Numbered from the stretch's first letter, positions 55,567 through 63,707 are shown. The stretch is 64,000 nucleotides of DNA from Tropicibacter oceani (GCF_029958925.1 NZ_CP124616.1:2046001-2110000); one strand, 5' to 3'. Numbers and translations are program-made. The notes: generated by a model not told the origin, from the sequence alone.

Positions 55567-57459
55567 ATGAAACCGGCAGGAACACCGCCCGGGCGCGCGG
55601 GCGCGAAACCTTCGACACGGCTGTGGCAACTGGCCATCCTGTGGAGCTTTGCGGCTGCGACGGCCTTAATCATCGTGGTCGGGATGGCGACCGGGTCCGT
55701 GGCGGCGGGATCGCTCGTGTCCTACCTGGTCGTCATGGCGGTTTTTGGCGCCTTGACGGTGGTGTTCATGCTGCCGAACGTCGCGATGATCCTCGGTCTG
55801 GTGACATTCGGGCTTGGCTATTTCGTCATGGTCATCGTGATGAACGCCACGTTCTATGGCCTTGTTCTGGCACCGATGATGATCACCGGCACGGTTTTGG
55901 GCGCGGGTTTGTCCGGGGTTCTGCTGGCCGGGTTGGTGCTGGTTCCGCAGGCGCTGGTGCTGGTGGACAGGGCGCGGCTGGAAGGCTGGGCGGGCAGGCA
56001 GCCGGGCCTGACTTGGCGGCGCCGCGACAGCGGACCGATCGGGCAACTGACCATCGTCTGCAGCGCAAACGCGCTTTACCACGGCAGGCGTGACGGCGGC
56101 CCGGTTTGGGACAGTACCGGCCAGGTGCGGCGGCACCTGCTGGAAAGCGGCCAGGTCAAGGCGATCCGCATCCTGTCGCCCCGGGAGATCGGCAAATCCG
56201 CAGGCAGCGTCTATATCTGGACCAACGGGAAAGAGGCTTTTGGCGCCGCCGACCCTGCCGCCAGCGACTATACCCTGTGGCTGGATCGCCCTGGCCACAC
56301 AGAGCGGCCCCTGCCACCCGGCAAAATGTTCACATTCAGCAATATCAACCAGTTGGAGATCAGCGAAGGCGGCGCCGATCAGCCAGGCAAGGTTCTGGGG
56401 CAGGCGCTCAGCCTGCAGGCGGTGCCCCGCGTGACCTGTCCGCCTCTGGTCCTGCCGGTGGCCAGCGGGATCACGTCGGGCGGAAACAAGGGCGGGCTGA
56501 CCCTGCAGCACGGCGCGCCAATGCAGCTGCTGGGCTACACCAGCGCCGATGTCTGGGGGGCCTTCGGGCTGAACGTGCCCGATACCGTCTGGTCCGGGCG
56601 CCCGGCCGGGGGGCAGACCTCGCAACAGGCCGCCATGACAGGTTTCGAACAGCGTCGCGTGTCCCAGGCCGGCCTGGCCGCGCCGCTGCTGGACGCCGAT
56701 CCGCTGTCCGACAAAAGTGAAGACGAAGACCGCGCCATCAGCACCTATCTGCATTCTCTGGGAACCTCCAAGGCGCTGGAGGACAAAACCGAAAAACGGC
56801 TGATCCGCCTGCTGGATGCCGTGCATGCCCAACCCACCGCCGCCTATGCTCCAAGATTGTATTCGGGCCTGTTGCTGGCGGGAAAACGCCATCCGGCGAT
56901 TGGCGCGCGGTTCCTGCCGCAGATGCTGAACTTGGTCGAAGGCAAGCCGCACGGCATTCCGCCCAAACAGGAAAAGACTGCGCGGCATTGCCTGAGCCTG
57001 TTGGCCCTGGATGACGCCAGCCGGGCCGCAGCGGCGCCCCGGGTTCAATCGGTGCTGGAACAGGCCCACGCGGCCGATCCGGCCAAGGTTGATGGCGATC
57101 TGATTGCCGCGGGCGCCGTATTCGGGCTGGACGTGCTGCCCTTTGCCATGGCCGTCGACATGCCGCTGGGCAAATGGAAGTGGATGCTTTGGGCGGTCCC
57201 CTATGCCGCGCGCGCGCCGCTGTACCCCGAATTGCTGCGCCGTGTGCAAACAAGGGTCGAGCAGGGCTCGGGGCGGGTCGTCAAGGACGTGATCGATGCG
57301 CTCAGGCTGCTGTATGCCCACGGATTCGAAACCGAGGTGCGCCAGCTGATTGCGAAGCTTCCCGAGGCGGATGCGCAGAAATGGTCGGCGTCGATCACCG
57401 GTCCACTGCCGGACGCGGTCAGGGCTGATGCCGGGCGCATGGCGAAAATCGGTTTCTGA
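55567..57459 (+). CDS. 630-aa membrane-anchored protein, unrecognised
   Basis: The protein has four hydrophobic helices near the N-terminus (about residues 22-46, 50-72, 75-95 and 100-130, for example [20 protein letters not shown] and [20 protein letters not shown]), then a 450-residue soluble region. That region has Trp/Gly-rich strands ([17 protein letters not shown]), possibly beta, and a C-terminal alpha-helical part ([40 protein letters not shown]) that could be HEAT/TPR-like. AAGGAA is nine bases before the ATG. I recognise no family. It points at the CcsR-type array 42 bp downstream, on the opposite strand. Confidence 0.55.
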   Translation: MKPAGTPPGRAGAKPSTRLWQLAILWSFAAATALIIVVGMATGSVAAGSLVSYLVVMAVFGALTVVFMLPNVAMILGLVTFGLGYFVMVIVMNATFYGLVLAPMMITGTVLGAGLSGVLLAGLVLVPQALVLVDRARLEGWAGRQPGLTWRRRDSGPIGQLTIVCSANALYHGRRDGGPVWDSTGQVRRHLLESGQVKAIRILSPREIGKSAGSVYIWTNGKEAFGAADPAASDYTLWLDRPGHTERPLPPGKMFTFSNINQLEISEGGADQPGKVLGQALSLQAVPRVTCPPLVLPVASGITSGGNKGGLTLQHGAPMQLLGYTSADVWGAFGLNVPDTVWSGRPAGGQTSQQAAMTGFEQRRVSQAGLAAPLLDADPLSDKSEDEDRAISTYLHSLGTSKALEDKTEKRLIRLLDAVHAQPTAAYAPRLYSGLLLAGKRHPAIGARFLPQMLNLVEGKPHGIPPKQEKTARHCLSLLALDDASRAAAAPRVQSVLEQAHAADPAKVDGDLIAAGAVFGLDVLPFAMAVDMPLGKWKWMLWAVPYAARAPLYPELLRRVQTRVEQGSGRVVKDVIDALRLLYAHGFETEVRQLIAKLPEADAQKWSASITGPLPDAVRADAGRMAKIGF

Positions 57460-57480
57460 CCGCCCCGGTCTTTTCAACAA

Positions 57481-57535
57481 AAGCCTGTAAAAAACGAAAA
57501 CGGCGACGCTCAGGGAGGAGGAGAGAGCGTCGCCG
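57481..57535 (-). terminator. terminator at the end of the CcsR-type array
   Basis: The last hairpin of the array (57501-57535, 11-bp stem CGGCGACGCTC/GAGCGTCGCCG) is followed on the minus strand by TTTTCGTTTTTTAC. This makes it the rho-independent end of the DUF1127-small-RNA transcript. Confidence 0.8.
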
Positions 57536-57577
57536 TTCCGTTGTACGGGCACCCCAGGGAGGAGGAGAGGGGCCCCG
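57501..57577 (-). ncRNA. CcsR/cuckoo-type small RNA, unit 5 (last)
   Basis: Two hairpins: 57501-57535 (11-bp perfect stem, loop AGGGAGGAGGAGA on the plus strand) and 57546-57577. On the minus strand the loops read TCTCCTCCTCCCT, the CCUCCUCCC motif of Rhodobacter CcsR RNAs. Spacer between hairpins is 10 nt. The first hairpin on this side doubles as the terminator. Confidence 0.8.
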
Positions 57578-57590
57578 ATCCAGAATTCGT

Positions 57591-57662
57591 GCGGCGGTGT
57601 CCGGGAGGAGGAGTGGACACCGCCGCTGCGTATGAGAAACCCAGGGAGGAGGAGAGGGTTCC
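57591..57662 (-). ncRNA. CcsR/cuckoo-type small RNA, unit 4
   Basis: Two hairpins: 57591-57626 with a perfect 12-bp stem (GCGGCGGTGTCC/GGACACCGCCGC) and loop GGGAGGAGGAGT, and 57636-57662 with a shorter stem GAAACCC/GGGTTCC. On the minus strand the loops read CTCCTCCTCCC. The unit is 13 nt from unit 5 and 35 nt from unit 3. Confidence 0.8.
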
Positions 57663-57697
57663 GCATCGACAGGCAAATAATTTTGCCTTCGGTTCTT

Positions 57698-57780
57698 GCG
57701 ACGACCACCCAAGGGAGGAGGAGGAGGGCGCCGTCGCTGTATGATGTAGGGCCTCAGGGAGGAGGAGAAAGACCCTGCAT
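57698..57780 (-). ncRNA. CcsR/cuckoo-type small RNA, unit 3
   Basis: Two hairpins: 57698-57737 (GCGACG arms) and 57744-57780. The first has an extra GAG in its loop (AAGGGAGGAGGAGGA), the only copy with an enlarged CCUCC tract. The other loop is AGGGAGGAGGAGAA. Gap to unit 2 is 37 nt. Confidence 0.8.
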
Positions 57781-57817
57781 CAATATGTGAGGCATACGTG
57801 ACGCCCCGTAATTTCGT

Positions 57818-57898
57818 GCGGCAGCCACCCAGGGAGGAGGAGAGGGCGCTGCCGCTTTCGATGTTGGCCCTCAGGGAGGAGGAGAGAGGACCTTCATC
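57818..57898 (-). ncRNA. CcsR/cuckoo-type small RNA, unit 2
   Basis: Two hairpins: 57818-57855 (GCGGCAGC/GCTGCCGC arms) and 57860-57898 (GATG/CATC outer, GGCCCTC side). Both loops contain AGGGAGGAGGAGA on the plus strand, so TCTCCTCCTCCCT on the minus strand. The spacer between hairpins is 4 nt. Confidence 0.8.
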
Positions 57899-57927
57899 CG
57901 GTGTGGGCCTTGCGGCCCGCTTGTCTT

Positions 57928-58001
57928 GCGATGATACCAGGGAGGAGGAGAGGCATCACCGCGAGTGTCCGAAAGGGTCAGGGAGGAGGAGAGACCCTTT
58001 G
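57928..58001 (-). ncRNA. CcsR/cuckoo-type small RNA, unit 1 (first)
   Basis: Two hairpins: 57971-58001 (8-bp AAAGGGTC/GACCCTTT stem) and 57928-57962 (GATG/CATC arms). Both loops are AGGGAGGAGGAGA on the plus strand. The first begins eight bases after the DUF1127 stop codon, so the RNA is likely cut out of the DUF1127 mRNA. Confidence 0.8.
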
Positions 58002-58009
58002 CGGAATTC

Positions 58010-58228
58010 TTACATCTCGTAGGCCGCCTGATATGCGACGCGGCGGATCATCGAGCGGCTCAGGCCCAGGTCGTTCAGCTCGCGGTCGCTGAGGCTGGAC
58101 AGTTCGCGCAGGGTCGTCTTGTAGACCGAGCGGCGTGCCATGCGGGCCTTCAGGTCCACGATCAGCGAAGAGAAGCGTGCGCCGAAAGAGTTTTGAGCGC
58201 GGGTGTTAAGATCGGTTGCGTATGCCAT
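58010..58228 (-). CDS. DUF1127-domain protein, host gene of the small-RNA array
   Basis: A 72-aa protein of the DUF1127 family: NTRAQNSFGARFSSLIVDLK, then RSVYKTTLRELSSLSDRELN and DLGLSRSMIRRVAYQAAYEM. The central basic helix and the SDRELNDLGLSR turn are the family signature. In Rhodobacter sphaeroides the DUF1127 gene ccaF1 (RSP_6037) is followed by CcsR RNAs and stress-induced, and its protein binds RNA. GAGG lies ten bases before the ATG. The array of CCUCCUCCC hairpins starts eight bases after the stop. Confidence 0.9.
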   Translation of the reverse strand: MAYATDLNTRAQNSFGARFSSLIVDLKARMARRSVYKTTLRELSSLSDRELNDLGLSRSMIRRVAYQAAYEM

Positions 58229-58310
58229 TGTGTTCGTGCCTCACTGGCTATTGTTCGTCTGGTTGCGCTAAAGATGGGGCAAATGCTGCGGGTGCACAAT
58301 AGGTGGCGCG

Positions 58311-58334
58311 GCAATGCTGCTATGCAGCAATTGC
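58311..58334. promoter_or_regulatory. dyad in the divergent DUF1127/mrp interval
   Basis: TGCTGC-TAT-GCAGCA with flanking GCAA and TTGC makes a 6-bp-arm dyad about 85 bp upstream of the DUF1127 ATG and 120 bp upstream of the mrp start. It could be an operator; no clear RpoH or sigma-70 hexamers could be assigned with it. Confidence 0.4.
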
Positions 58335-58452
58335 ATAGGCCGGGCGATGGTTAACCTACCGTTAAGCTTGAAAAATGTGCAAATAACGAGCGTGGGTTGA
58401 GTTGCCCCAACGGCACTGCCACGTATCGAAGCAGGATGCAAAAAGGATGAGC

Positions 58453-59514
58453 ATGAGTGAAATGATGGATGCCGTAAAAGCCGCCTTGGCGGGGTTGGAG
58501 CTGCCCGACGGTGGAAACCTGATTTCCAGAGACATGATTCGTGCGCTGAGCGCCGAGGGTGGCCAGGTGCGCTTTGTCATCGAGGCCCCCAGCCCGGAAA
58601 TCGCGCGCCTGATGGAGCCGTTGCGCCGCGCCGCCGAGGCCGCCGCCGCCCGGGTGCCGGGGGTGACGGGGGTGTCGGCAGTGCTGACGGCGCACCAGGC
58701 ACCCAAGCCGCCACAGTTCAAGATGGGTGGCCATGCCAAACCGCAAGAGGGGGTGATGAAGCCCGCCGGGGTCAAGACGATCCTGGCCATCGGCTCGGGC
58801 AAGGGCGGGGTCGGCAAATCGACGGTGTCGTCGAACCTGGCCGTGGCGTTGGCGCGGGCGGGCAAAAAGGTGGGCCTGCTGGACGCCGACATTCACGGCC
58901 CCAGCCAGCCGCGCATGTTCGGGCTGACAGACAAACCGGCCAGCCCGGATGGCAAGACGATCCTGCCGCTGAAGGCGCATGGCGTCACGGTGATGTCGAT
59001 CGGGTCGATGTTGGCCGAGGAGAAGGCGGTGATCTGGCGCGGGCCGATGCTGATGGGGGCCTTGCAACAGATGCTGATGCAGGTCGATTGGGGTCAGCAG
59101 GATGTGCTGATCGTCGATCTGCCGCCGGGCACGGGGGATGTGCAGATGTCGCTGTGCCAGAAAAGCGAGGTGGCCGGGGCGATCGTGGTATCGACCCCGC
59201 AGGATGTGGCACTGCTGGATGCGCGCAAGGCGCTGGACGCCTTTGCAACGCTGAAAACCCCGGTTCTGGGGCTGATCGAGAACATGGCGGTCTTTACCTG
59301 TCCGCATTGCGGCGGCGAGACACATATATTCGGCCATGGCGGTGTCGCGGCCGAGGCCGGGAAACTGGGCGTGCCCTTGCTGGCGCAATTGCCGATCGAC
59401 CTGGACACGCGGTTGGGCGGCGATGGCGGATTGCCGGTGGCGCTGGGTGATGGGCCCATGGCGCAGGCCTATGCGCAGCTGGCCGACCGGCTGATACAGG
59501 GCGGGATCGTCTGA
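58453..59514 (+). CDS. mrp: Mrp/ApbC-family Fe-S cluster carrier ATPase
   Basis: A 353-aa P-loop ATPase. Walker A is GSGKGGVGKSTVSS, Walker B/switch is LLDADIHGPSQPRMFG, and VDLPPGTGDVQMSL follows. The CPHC pair (in FTCPHCGGETHIFG) at the dimer interface holds the bridging [4Fe-4S] cluster. An N-terminal FeS-assembly domain (DUF59-like, residues 5-65) precedes it. The start is placed at ATG 58453 because AAAAGG is six bases upstream; ATG 58447 is the alternative. It supplies clusters to apo-enzymes such as the ferredoxins in this window. Confidence 0.9.
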   Translation: MSEMMDAVKAALAGLELPDGGNLISRDMIRALSAEGGQVRFVIEAPSPEIARLMEPLRRAAEAAAARVPGVTGVSAVLTAHQAPKPPQFKMGGHAKPQEGVMKPAGVKTILAIGSGKGGVGKSTVSSNLAVALARAGKKVGLLDADIHGPSQPRMFGLTDKPASPDGKTILPLKAHGVTVMSIGSMLAEEKAVIWRGPMLMGALQQMLMQVDWGQQDVLIVDLPPGTGDVQMSLCQKSEVAGAIVVSTPQDVALLDARKALDAFATLKTPVLGLIENMAVFTCPHCGGETHIFGHGGVAAEAGKLGVPLLAQLPIDLDTRLGGDGGLPVALGDGPMAQAYAQLADRLIQGGIV

Positions 59515-59520
59515 CCGGGC

Positions 59521-59590
59521 GGGGGATGGGGGCGCTGCCCCCTGCGCGCCTGTGGCGCGCTCCCCCGGGATATTTGGGGCAATTGGAAAC
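59521..59590 (+). repeat. interspersed GC-rich repeat, copy 5
   Basis: GGGGGCGCTGCCCCC, then GCGCGCC-TGT-GGCGCGC, CTCCCCCGGGATATTTGGGG and CAATTGGAAAC. The second half is shared with copy 4. It lies between the convergent mrp and holB genes and runs to nine bases before the holB stop. Confidence 0.65.
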
Positions 59591-59599
59591 TGCGGCGCG

Positions 59600-60754
59600 T
59601 CAGTAGGCGCGGGACAGTTGCAGGAACAGATCTGTGACCAGGGCGGCGGGATCGACGTTGACGCTGTGCGCGTGGCGGGCGCGATCCGAGGCCTCCTGGG
59701 CGGCCTGCGCCCAGCGGCGGGCGGCGGCGGCATCCGGGGCAAGACGGGCCAGCGCCTTGAACTCGCCCGGGGCGGCCTCGGTTCGGGGGGGCTGGCCGAT
59801 GGCGCCGGTGCGGGCGATGCGGGCGGTCAGCTGGTCGGTCAGGGTCAGCAGCAAATCGAGCCGGTTTTCGCGCGTCTTGCCGGCGCAGCTGTCGGAAAGC
59901 GACAAAAGGCGCGGGCGGTCGAGGTTGGGCAGGCTGCCCAGCACCGCCACCAGGTCGCGGTAGATCGCCAGCCCGTCGAGGTTGAGCAGCCGGATCGCCG
60001 CGCCGACCGAGCCGCCCGCCAGTTCGGTCAGTGCCGCGGCCTCCTGTTCGGGGACGTCGATGCGGGCCTGCGCCAGGGCTTCGGTCATGTTGGCCGGGGT
60101 CAGCGGGGTCAGCCGCAATTCGCGGCAGCGCGAGCGGATCGTCGGCAGAAGCCGCGCGGGTTGATGCGAGATCAGCAGCAGGGTCGTGCGCGCGGGCGGT
60201 TCTTCGAGCATCTTGAGGATGGCGTTGGCGGCCTGGGTGTTCAGCTCGTCCGCGGCATCGACGATGACCACGCGGCGGCCGCCATCGGTGGCGGAAAGCG
60301 AGAAGAAATGTGCCAGCTCGCGGATTTCGTCTACCCGGATCATCGCGGAAAAGCGGCCTTCGGCCAGGGCCTTTTCGCGTTCGCGGTCGGTCGAGCCGGC
60401 ACCGCCGCGCCGGACAAGATGCAGCCCCGGTTCGGACAGCACGCGCATGCGGCGCGCGACCGGGTGTTCGGGGTCGATGTGCAAGGAGCTGGGCGGCGGC
60501 GGTGCGCCGAACAAACCGTCGTCCTGCGCGGGCGGTGTGGCCAGCAAAAAGCGCGCGATCTGCCAGGCCAGGGTCGCCTTGCCGACACCGCGCGGGCCGG
60601 TCATCAGCCAGCCATGGTGCAGGCGGCCGCCGGTGTAGGCGGTCAGAAAGTCGGTTTCGGCCCGCGATTGCCCGATGACGCGCGCTGTTTCGCGCGGGTG
60701 CGGCGCGCCCTGAACGCGGTCCGGTTCGGGAAGGAGCTGTGGCTCGCCGCTCAT
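59600..60754 (-). CDS. holB: DNA polymerase III subunit delta prime
   Basis: A 384-aa clamp-loader subunit. It resembles gamma/tau in fold but has a degenerate P-loop (GPRGVGKATLAW, an Ala where most ATPases have Thr/Ser), as delta prime is not an ATPase. VIVDAADELNTQAANAILKM, EEPPARTTLLLISHQPARLL and TIRSRCRELRLTPL are clamp-loader family blocks. Its start overlaps the tmk stop (four bases), so dacA-tmk-holB are one translated unit on the minus strand. Confidence 0.92.
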   Translation of the reverse strand: MSGEPQLLPEPDRVQGAPHPRETARVIGQSRAETDFLTAYTGGRLHHGWLMTGPRGVGKATLAWQIARFLLATPPAQDDGLFGAPPPPSSLHIDPEHPVARRMRVLSEPGLHLVRRGGAGSTDREREKALAEGRFSAMIRVDEIRELAHFFSLSATDGGRRVVIVDAADELNTQAANAILKMLEEPPARTTLLLISHQPARLLPTIRSRCRELRLTPLTPANMTEALAQARIDVPEQEAAALTELAGGSVGAAIRLLNLDGLAIYRDLVAVLGSLPNLDRPRLLSLSDSCAGKTRENRLDLLLTLTDQLTARIARTGAIGQPPRTEAAPGEFKALARLAPDAAAARRWAQAAQEASDRARHAHSVNVDPAALVTDLFLQLSRAY

Positions 60755-61371
60755 GTCAGGCGGGCTTTGACGGTGGCGCGGATGTCCTGCGCCACGTCAT
60801 GGGGGGGGCGGTTGCCGTCGATCACGCAAAACCGGCGGTCGAATTCGCCCGCTAGGGCCAGGAAATCGGCGCGCATCTGCTGTTGCAGGGCCAGGCCGAA
60901 ATCCTCGAAGCGTTCTTCTTCGGTGGCGCGGGCCTTGGCGCGGGTCAGGGCCTGGGCCGGATCCATGTCGATCAGCAGGGTCAGATCGGGTTCGACCCCG
61001 ATCATCAGTTCGTGCAACGCATCGACCTTGGCGCGCAGCCCGGCGCGGCCCTGGTACATGCGGGTGCTGTCGGCAAACCGGTCGCAGATCACCACCTTGC
61101 CCGCCTCCAGCGCCGGCCAGACGACCCGTTCCAGGTGATCGCGGCGCGCGGCGGTGAACAGCAGCAGCTCGGTTTCGGCGGACCAGCGATCCGGTTCGCC
61201 CTGAAGCACCAGCGCGCGGATCTCCTCGGCGCCGGGGCTGCCGCCCGGTTCGCGGGTCAGGATGACTTCGCGCCCCGTGTCGCGCAGGTGCTCGGACAGC
61301 GCCCGTGCCTGCGTGGACTTTCCCGATCCGTCGATGCCTTCGAAACTGATGAAGAGGCCGGCCTGGCTCAC
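60751..61371 (-). CDS. tmk: thymidylate kinase
   Basis: A 206-aa dTMP kinase making dTDP for DNA synthesis. The P-loop is SFEGIDGSGKSTQ (residues 9-21), the DR-x motif is VICDRFADSTRMYQG, and the lid includes AKARATEEERFEDFG. It is a GTG start at 61371, four bases into the dacA stop (GTGA), and its own stop overlaps holB by four bases. The order dacA-tmk-holB is common in alphaproteobacteria and joins cell wall and replication genes. Confidence 0.94.
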   Translation of the reverse strand: MSQAGLFISFEGIDGSGKSTQARALSEHLRDTGREVILTREPGGSPGAEEIRALVLQGEPDRWSAETELLLFTAARRDHLERVVWPALEAGKVVICDRFADSTRMYQGRAGLRAKVDALHELMIGVEPDLTLLIDMDPAQALTRAKARATEEERFEDFGLALQQQMRADFLALAGEFDRRFCVIDGNRPPHDVAQDIRATVKARLT

Positions 61372-62537
61372 ATCGTCTCCTCGGGCTGGCTTTGGACGCG
61401 GGCCAGCAGGTGCCGGCCGGCGGTCATCACACGATCGACAAAGCCGCCTGCCTCGACCGCCTTTTCGGCGACCAGCGGCACGCGGGTTTCCGGCAAGCCA
61501 TCGGGCGAGATGATCAGTTCGGCCAGTTGCTGGCCCTGCGTCACCGGGGCCTCGACCGGGCCGGTATAGACGACCTCGGCCTTCAGCCCGCCCGGGGTGG
61601 CCAGCGGCAGCAGCAAGGTGACGTCCTGCTTGGCGACCAGCCCGACGCTGTCCTGCGCGCCCAGCCAGACATCGGCGCTGGCGATGGCGCGGTCCTTGGT
61701 CACGATGGTCTGTTCGGCGAACTGGCGAAAGGCCCAGTTGACGATGCTTTCGGATTCCTCGGCGCGGGCCTTGGCGCTGTCCAGCCCGGTGATGGCAAAG
61801 ATCACCCGGCGTTCGCCCTGCTTGGCGCTGCCCACCAGGCCATAGCCTGCCTCCTGGGTGTGCCCGGTCTTCAGCCCGTCGGCGCCGATGCCCAGCCCCA
61901 GCAGCGGGTTGCGGTTATAGCGGTTCTGGCTTTCCTTTTCGTCGAACAGGAATTCGTCCTGTGCGAACATCGGGTAGAATTCGGGGAAATCCTCGATGAT
62001 GCGGCGGGCCAGAAGCACCAGGTCGCGCATCGACATTTCGTGGCCGGCGGCGGGCCAGCCGTTGGAGTTGCGGAAGGTCGAGCTGGTCATGCCCAGTTGC
62101 TGGGCGCGCTGGGTCATCAGCCTGGCAAAGCCCTGTTCGGTGCCATCGGGCGACAGCGCCTCGGCGACCACGACGCAGGCGTCGTTGCCCGACAGCACGA
62201 TGATCCCGCGCAGCAGATCCTCGACCTTGACGCGTTCGCCGGCCTTCAGGAACAGGGTCGATCCCTGGTAATCCATGGCGTGCTGCGAGACGCGCAGTTC
62301 CTCGTCCAGCCGCAGGCGCCCGTCGCGCACCGCCTCGAAGGCGATATACAGCGTCATCAGCTTGGACATCGACGCGGGCGGGCGCGCCTCGTCGGCGTTC
62401 TTGGCCAGCAGCACGGTGCCGGTGGTCTGGTCCATGACAAAGGCGGCCTGGGCGCGGGTGTCAAAGGCAAAGGCCTGTCCGGCCATGATTGCCAGCGCGC
62501 AGGCGCTTGCCAGAAGGGTACGGGGCAGGGCGGTCAT
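61368..62537 (-). CDS. dacA: D-alanyl-D-alanine carboxypeptidase (S11, PBP5/6-like)
   Basis: A 389-aa secreted penicillin-binding protein. A signal peptide (TLLASACALAIMAGQAFA) precedes the S-x-x-K motif ASMSKLM (Ser56, Lys59), the SGN motif is IVLSGNDACVV and KTG is GLKTGHTQEAG. The C-terminal beta domain (about residues 265-355, PLATPGGLKAEVVYTG) and a basic amphipathic helix complete the PBP5/6 pattern. AGGAG lies seven bases before the ATG at 62537. It removes the terminal D-Ala of stem peptides in the periplasm. First gene of the dacA-tmk-holB unit. Confidence 0.92.
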   Translation of the reverse strand: MTALPRTLLASACALAIMAGQAFAFDTRAQAAFVMDQTTGTVLLAKNADEARPPASMSKLMTLYIAFEAVRDGRLRLDEELRVSQHAMDYQGSTLFLKAGERVKVEDLLRGIIVLSGNDACVVVAEALSPDGTEQGFARLMTQRAQQLGMTSSTFRNSNGWPAAGHEMSMRDLVLLARRIIEDFPEFYPMFAQDEFLFDEKESQNRYNRNPLLGLGIGADGLKTGHTQEAGYGLVGSAKQGERRVIFAITGLDSAKARAEESESIVNWAFRQFAEQTIVTKDRAIASADVWLGAQDSVGLVAKQDVTLLLPLATPGGLKAEVVYTGPVEAPVTQGQQLAELIISPDGLPETRVPLVAEKAVEAGGFVDRVMTAGRHLLARVQSQPEETM

Positions 62538-62728
62538 GCGTCGGCTCCTGTGCAAAATCGCGAGTCGGTTTAAGTTATCGCCCAAAGCGCCGGGGCTGTC
62601 ACGCGCAGGCGGCGCTGTTTTGCGCGGGCCTTTGCGCAAGGATGCCTGCCGGAGGGCGTTCGTCGGCGCCGCCTCGCGGATTTCAAGGCATGGGCAGATC
62701 GCCAAACCTGAGCCCAAAGCAAGCCCCC

Positions 62729-62766
62729 AAAAAGAAAAACCCCCTTCCGCACCGGGCGGAAGGGGG
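62729..62766 (-). terminator. terminator after the SPOR lipoprotein gene
   Basis: CCCCCTTCCGC and GCGGAAGGGGG pair around a 5-nt loop, and on the minus strand the stem is followed by TTTTTCTTTTT. It ends the SPOR transcript 23 bp after its stop. The rest of the 252-bp gap before dacA shows no further motif. Confidence 0.92.
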
Positions 62767-62789
62767 CTGATTTCTAGCTCTATGGCCGG

Positions 62790-63707
62790 TCAGTTCGTCA
62801 CGGCATAGGCGTCGGTAAACCCGGTGCCCTTGATCTTGGTCAGCAGGGCCGACAGCTCGTCCTTGCTTTGGGCCGGGCCGACGATGACGCGCCAGAACAC
62901 CTTGCCGTTGGAATTGTGTTTTTTCACCGTGGGAACCATGCCGTCCTGGCGCATCGCCGTGGCGGTGTCCTTGGCGTTCTGCTCGACGCTGAAAATCCCG
63001 ATCTGGATATAGGGTTTGTTCAGGGTCGACGGTTTGGCCGGCGCCGGGGCGGCGGCGGCAGGCTTGGGCGCTGCGGCAGGGGCTGCGGCAGGTTTGGAGG
63101 GCGCCAGGGCGGCGGTTTCGATCGCGGCCGAGGCCCCGGAAACCACAGGGTCCAACGCGCCTTCGACCACTTCGGGGGCGGCGGGCATCATGCCTTCGCT
63201 TTCCACCGGCTCGGCCATGGCGGCGGGCGCAGCGGCCACTTCTTCGCGCTTGAGCGCGACGACGTTCAGATTGTTCGGCTGGCCGGCCAGCATTCCCAGC
63301 GCAGCGGCGGCGTCGGACGACACCTGCAGACGCGGCCCCGGCGACTGGCGTTCACGCCGGAACAGCGCGCCGATCACGAATTTGCCGTTCTGTTCGTTGC
63401 GGATGATGATGCGGCCCGGTTCCTTGACGTCCGGATGCGCCACCCAGACCCCGCCAAGCGACGGACGCCCATCCCAAAGGCCGGCTTCGGTTGCCTGGAA
63501 AATCTCGGGGGCTTCGATATCGCGTTCGGTCGTCGCGGTGCCAAATCCGGTTGCGGCGCGCGTCACCTCGGCTTCGCCTCCGCCAGACTTGGGCTGCAAA
63601 AAGCCGGGCATCTGCCCGTCCGCGCAGGCCGACAATGCGAAAAACCCGAAGATAAGCACCGTATTACGCAGCATTTTGCTACGAAGTGCCAAGGACCACC
63701 TGCTCAT
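62790..63707 (-). CDS. SPOR-domain lipoprotein (RlpA-like context)
   Basis: A 305-aa predicted lipoprotein. The N-terminal signal contains LRNTVLIFGFFALSAC, with the lipobox Cys in LSAC. A long Pro/Ala linker (about residues 140-230) leads to a C-terminal SPOR domain (LNKPYIQIGIFSVEQNAKDT, VPTVKKHNSNGKVFWRVIVG), which binds denuded glycan strands at the division site. AGAGG lies six bases before the ATG at 63707. No RlpA double-psi barrel is clear in its middle; residues 70-130 (GGVWVAHPDVKEPGRIIIRN) look like an RlpA-type core. It precedes dacA on the same strand. Confidence 0.82.
   Translation of the reverse strand: MSRWSLALRSKMLRNTVLIFGFFALSACADGQMPGFLQPKSGGGEAEVTRAATGFGTATTERDIEAPEIFQATEAGLWDGRPSLGGVWVAHPDVKEPGRIIIRNEQNGKFVIGALFRRERQSPGPRLQVSSDAAAALGMLAGQPNNLNVVALKREEVAAAPAAMAEPVESEGMMPAAPEVVEGALDPVVSGASAAIETAALAPSKPAAAPAAAPKPAAAAPAPAKPSTLNKPYIQIGIFSVEQNAKDTATAMRQDGMVPTVKKHNSNGKVFWRVIVGPAQSKDELSALLTKIKGTGFTDAYAVTN

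Noticed and set aside
57501-58004. CRISPR array
   Set aside because: The repeats are 13-15 nt, their flanks are inverted arms of different sequence, spacing varies from 41 to 75 bp, and no cas gene is near.
57541-58022. Short plus-strand frames reading EEERGP-like repeats across the array
   Set aside because: They arise from the complement of the CCUCCUCCC loops. Purine-rich AGGAGG on the plus strand is a by-product of the hairpins and not ribosome-binding sites for real genes.
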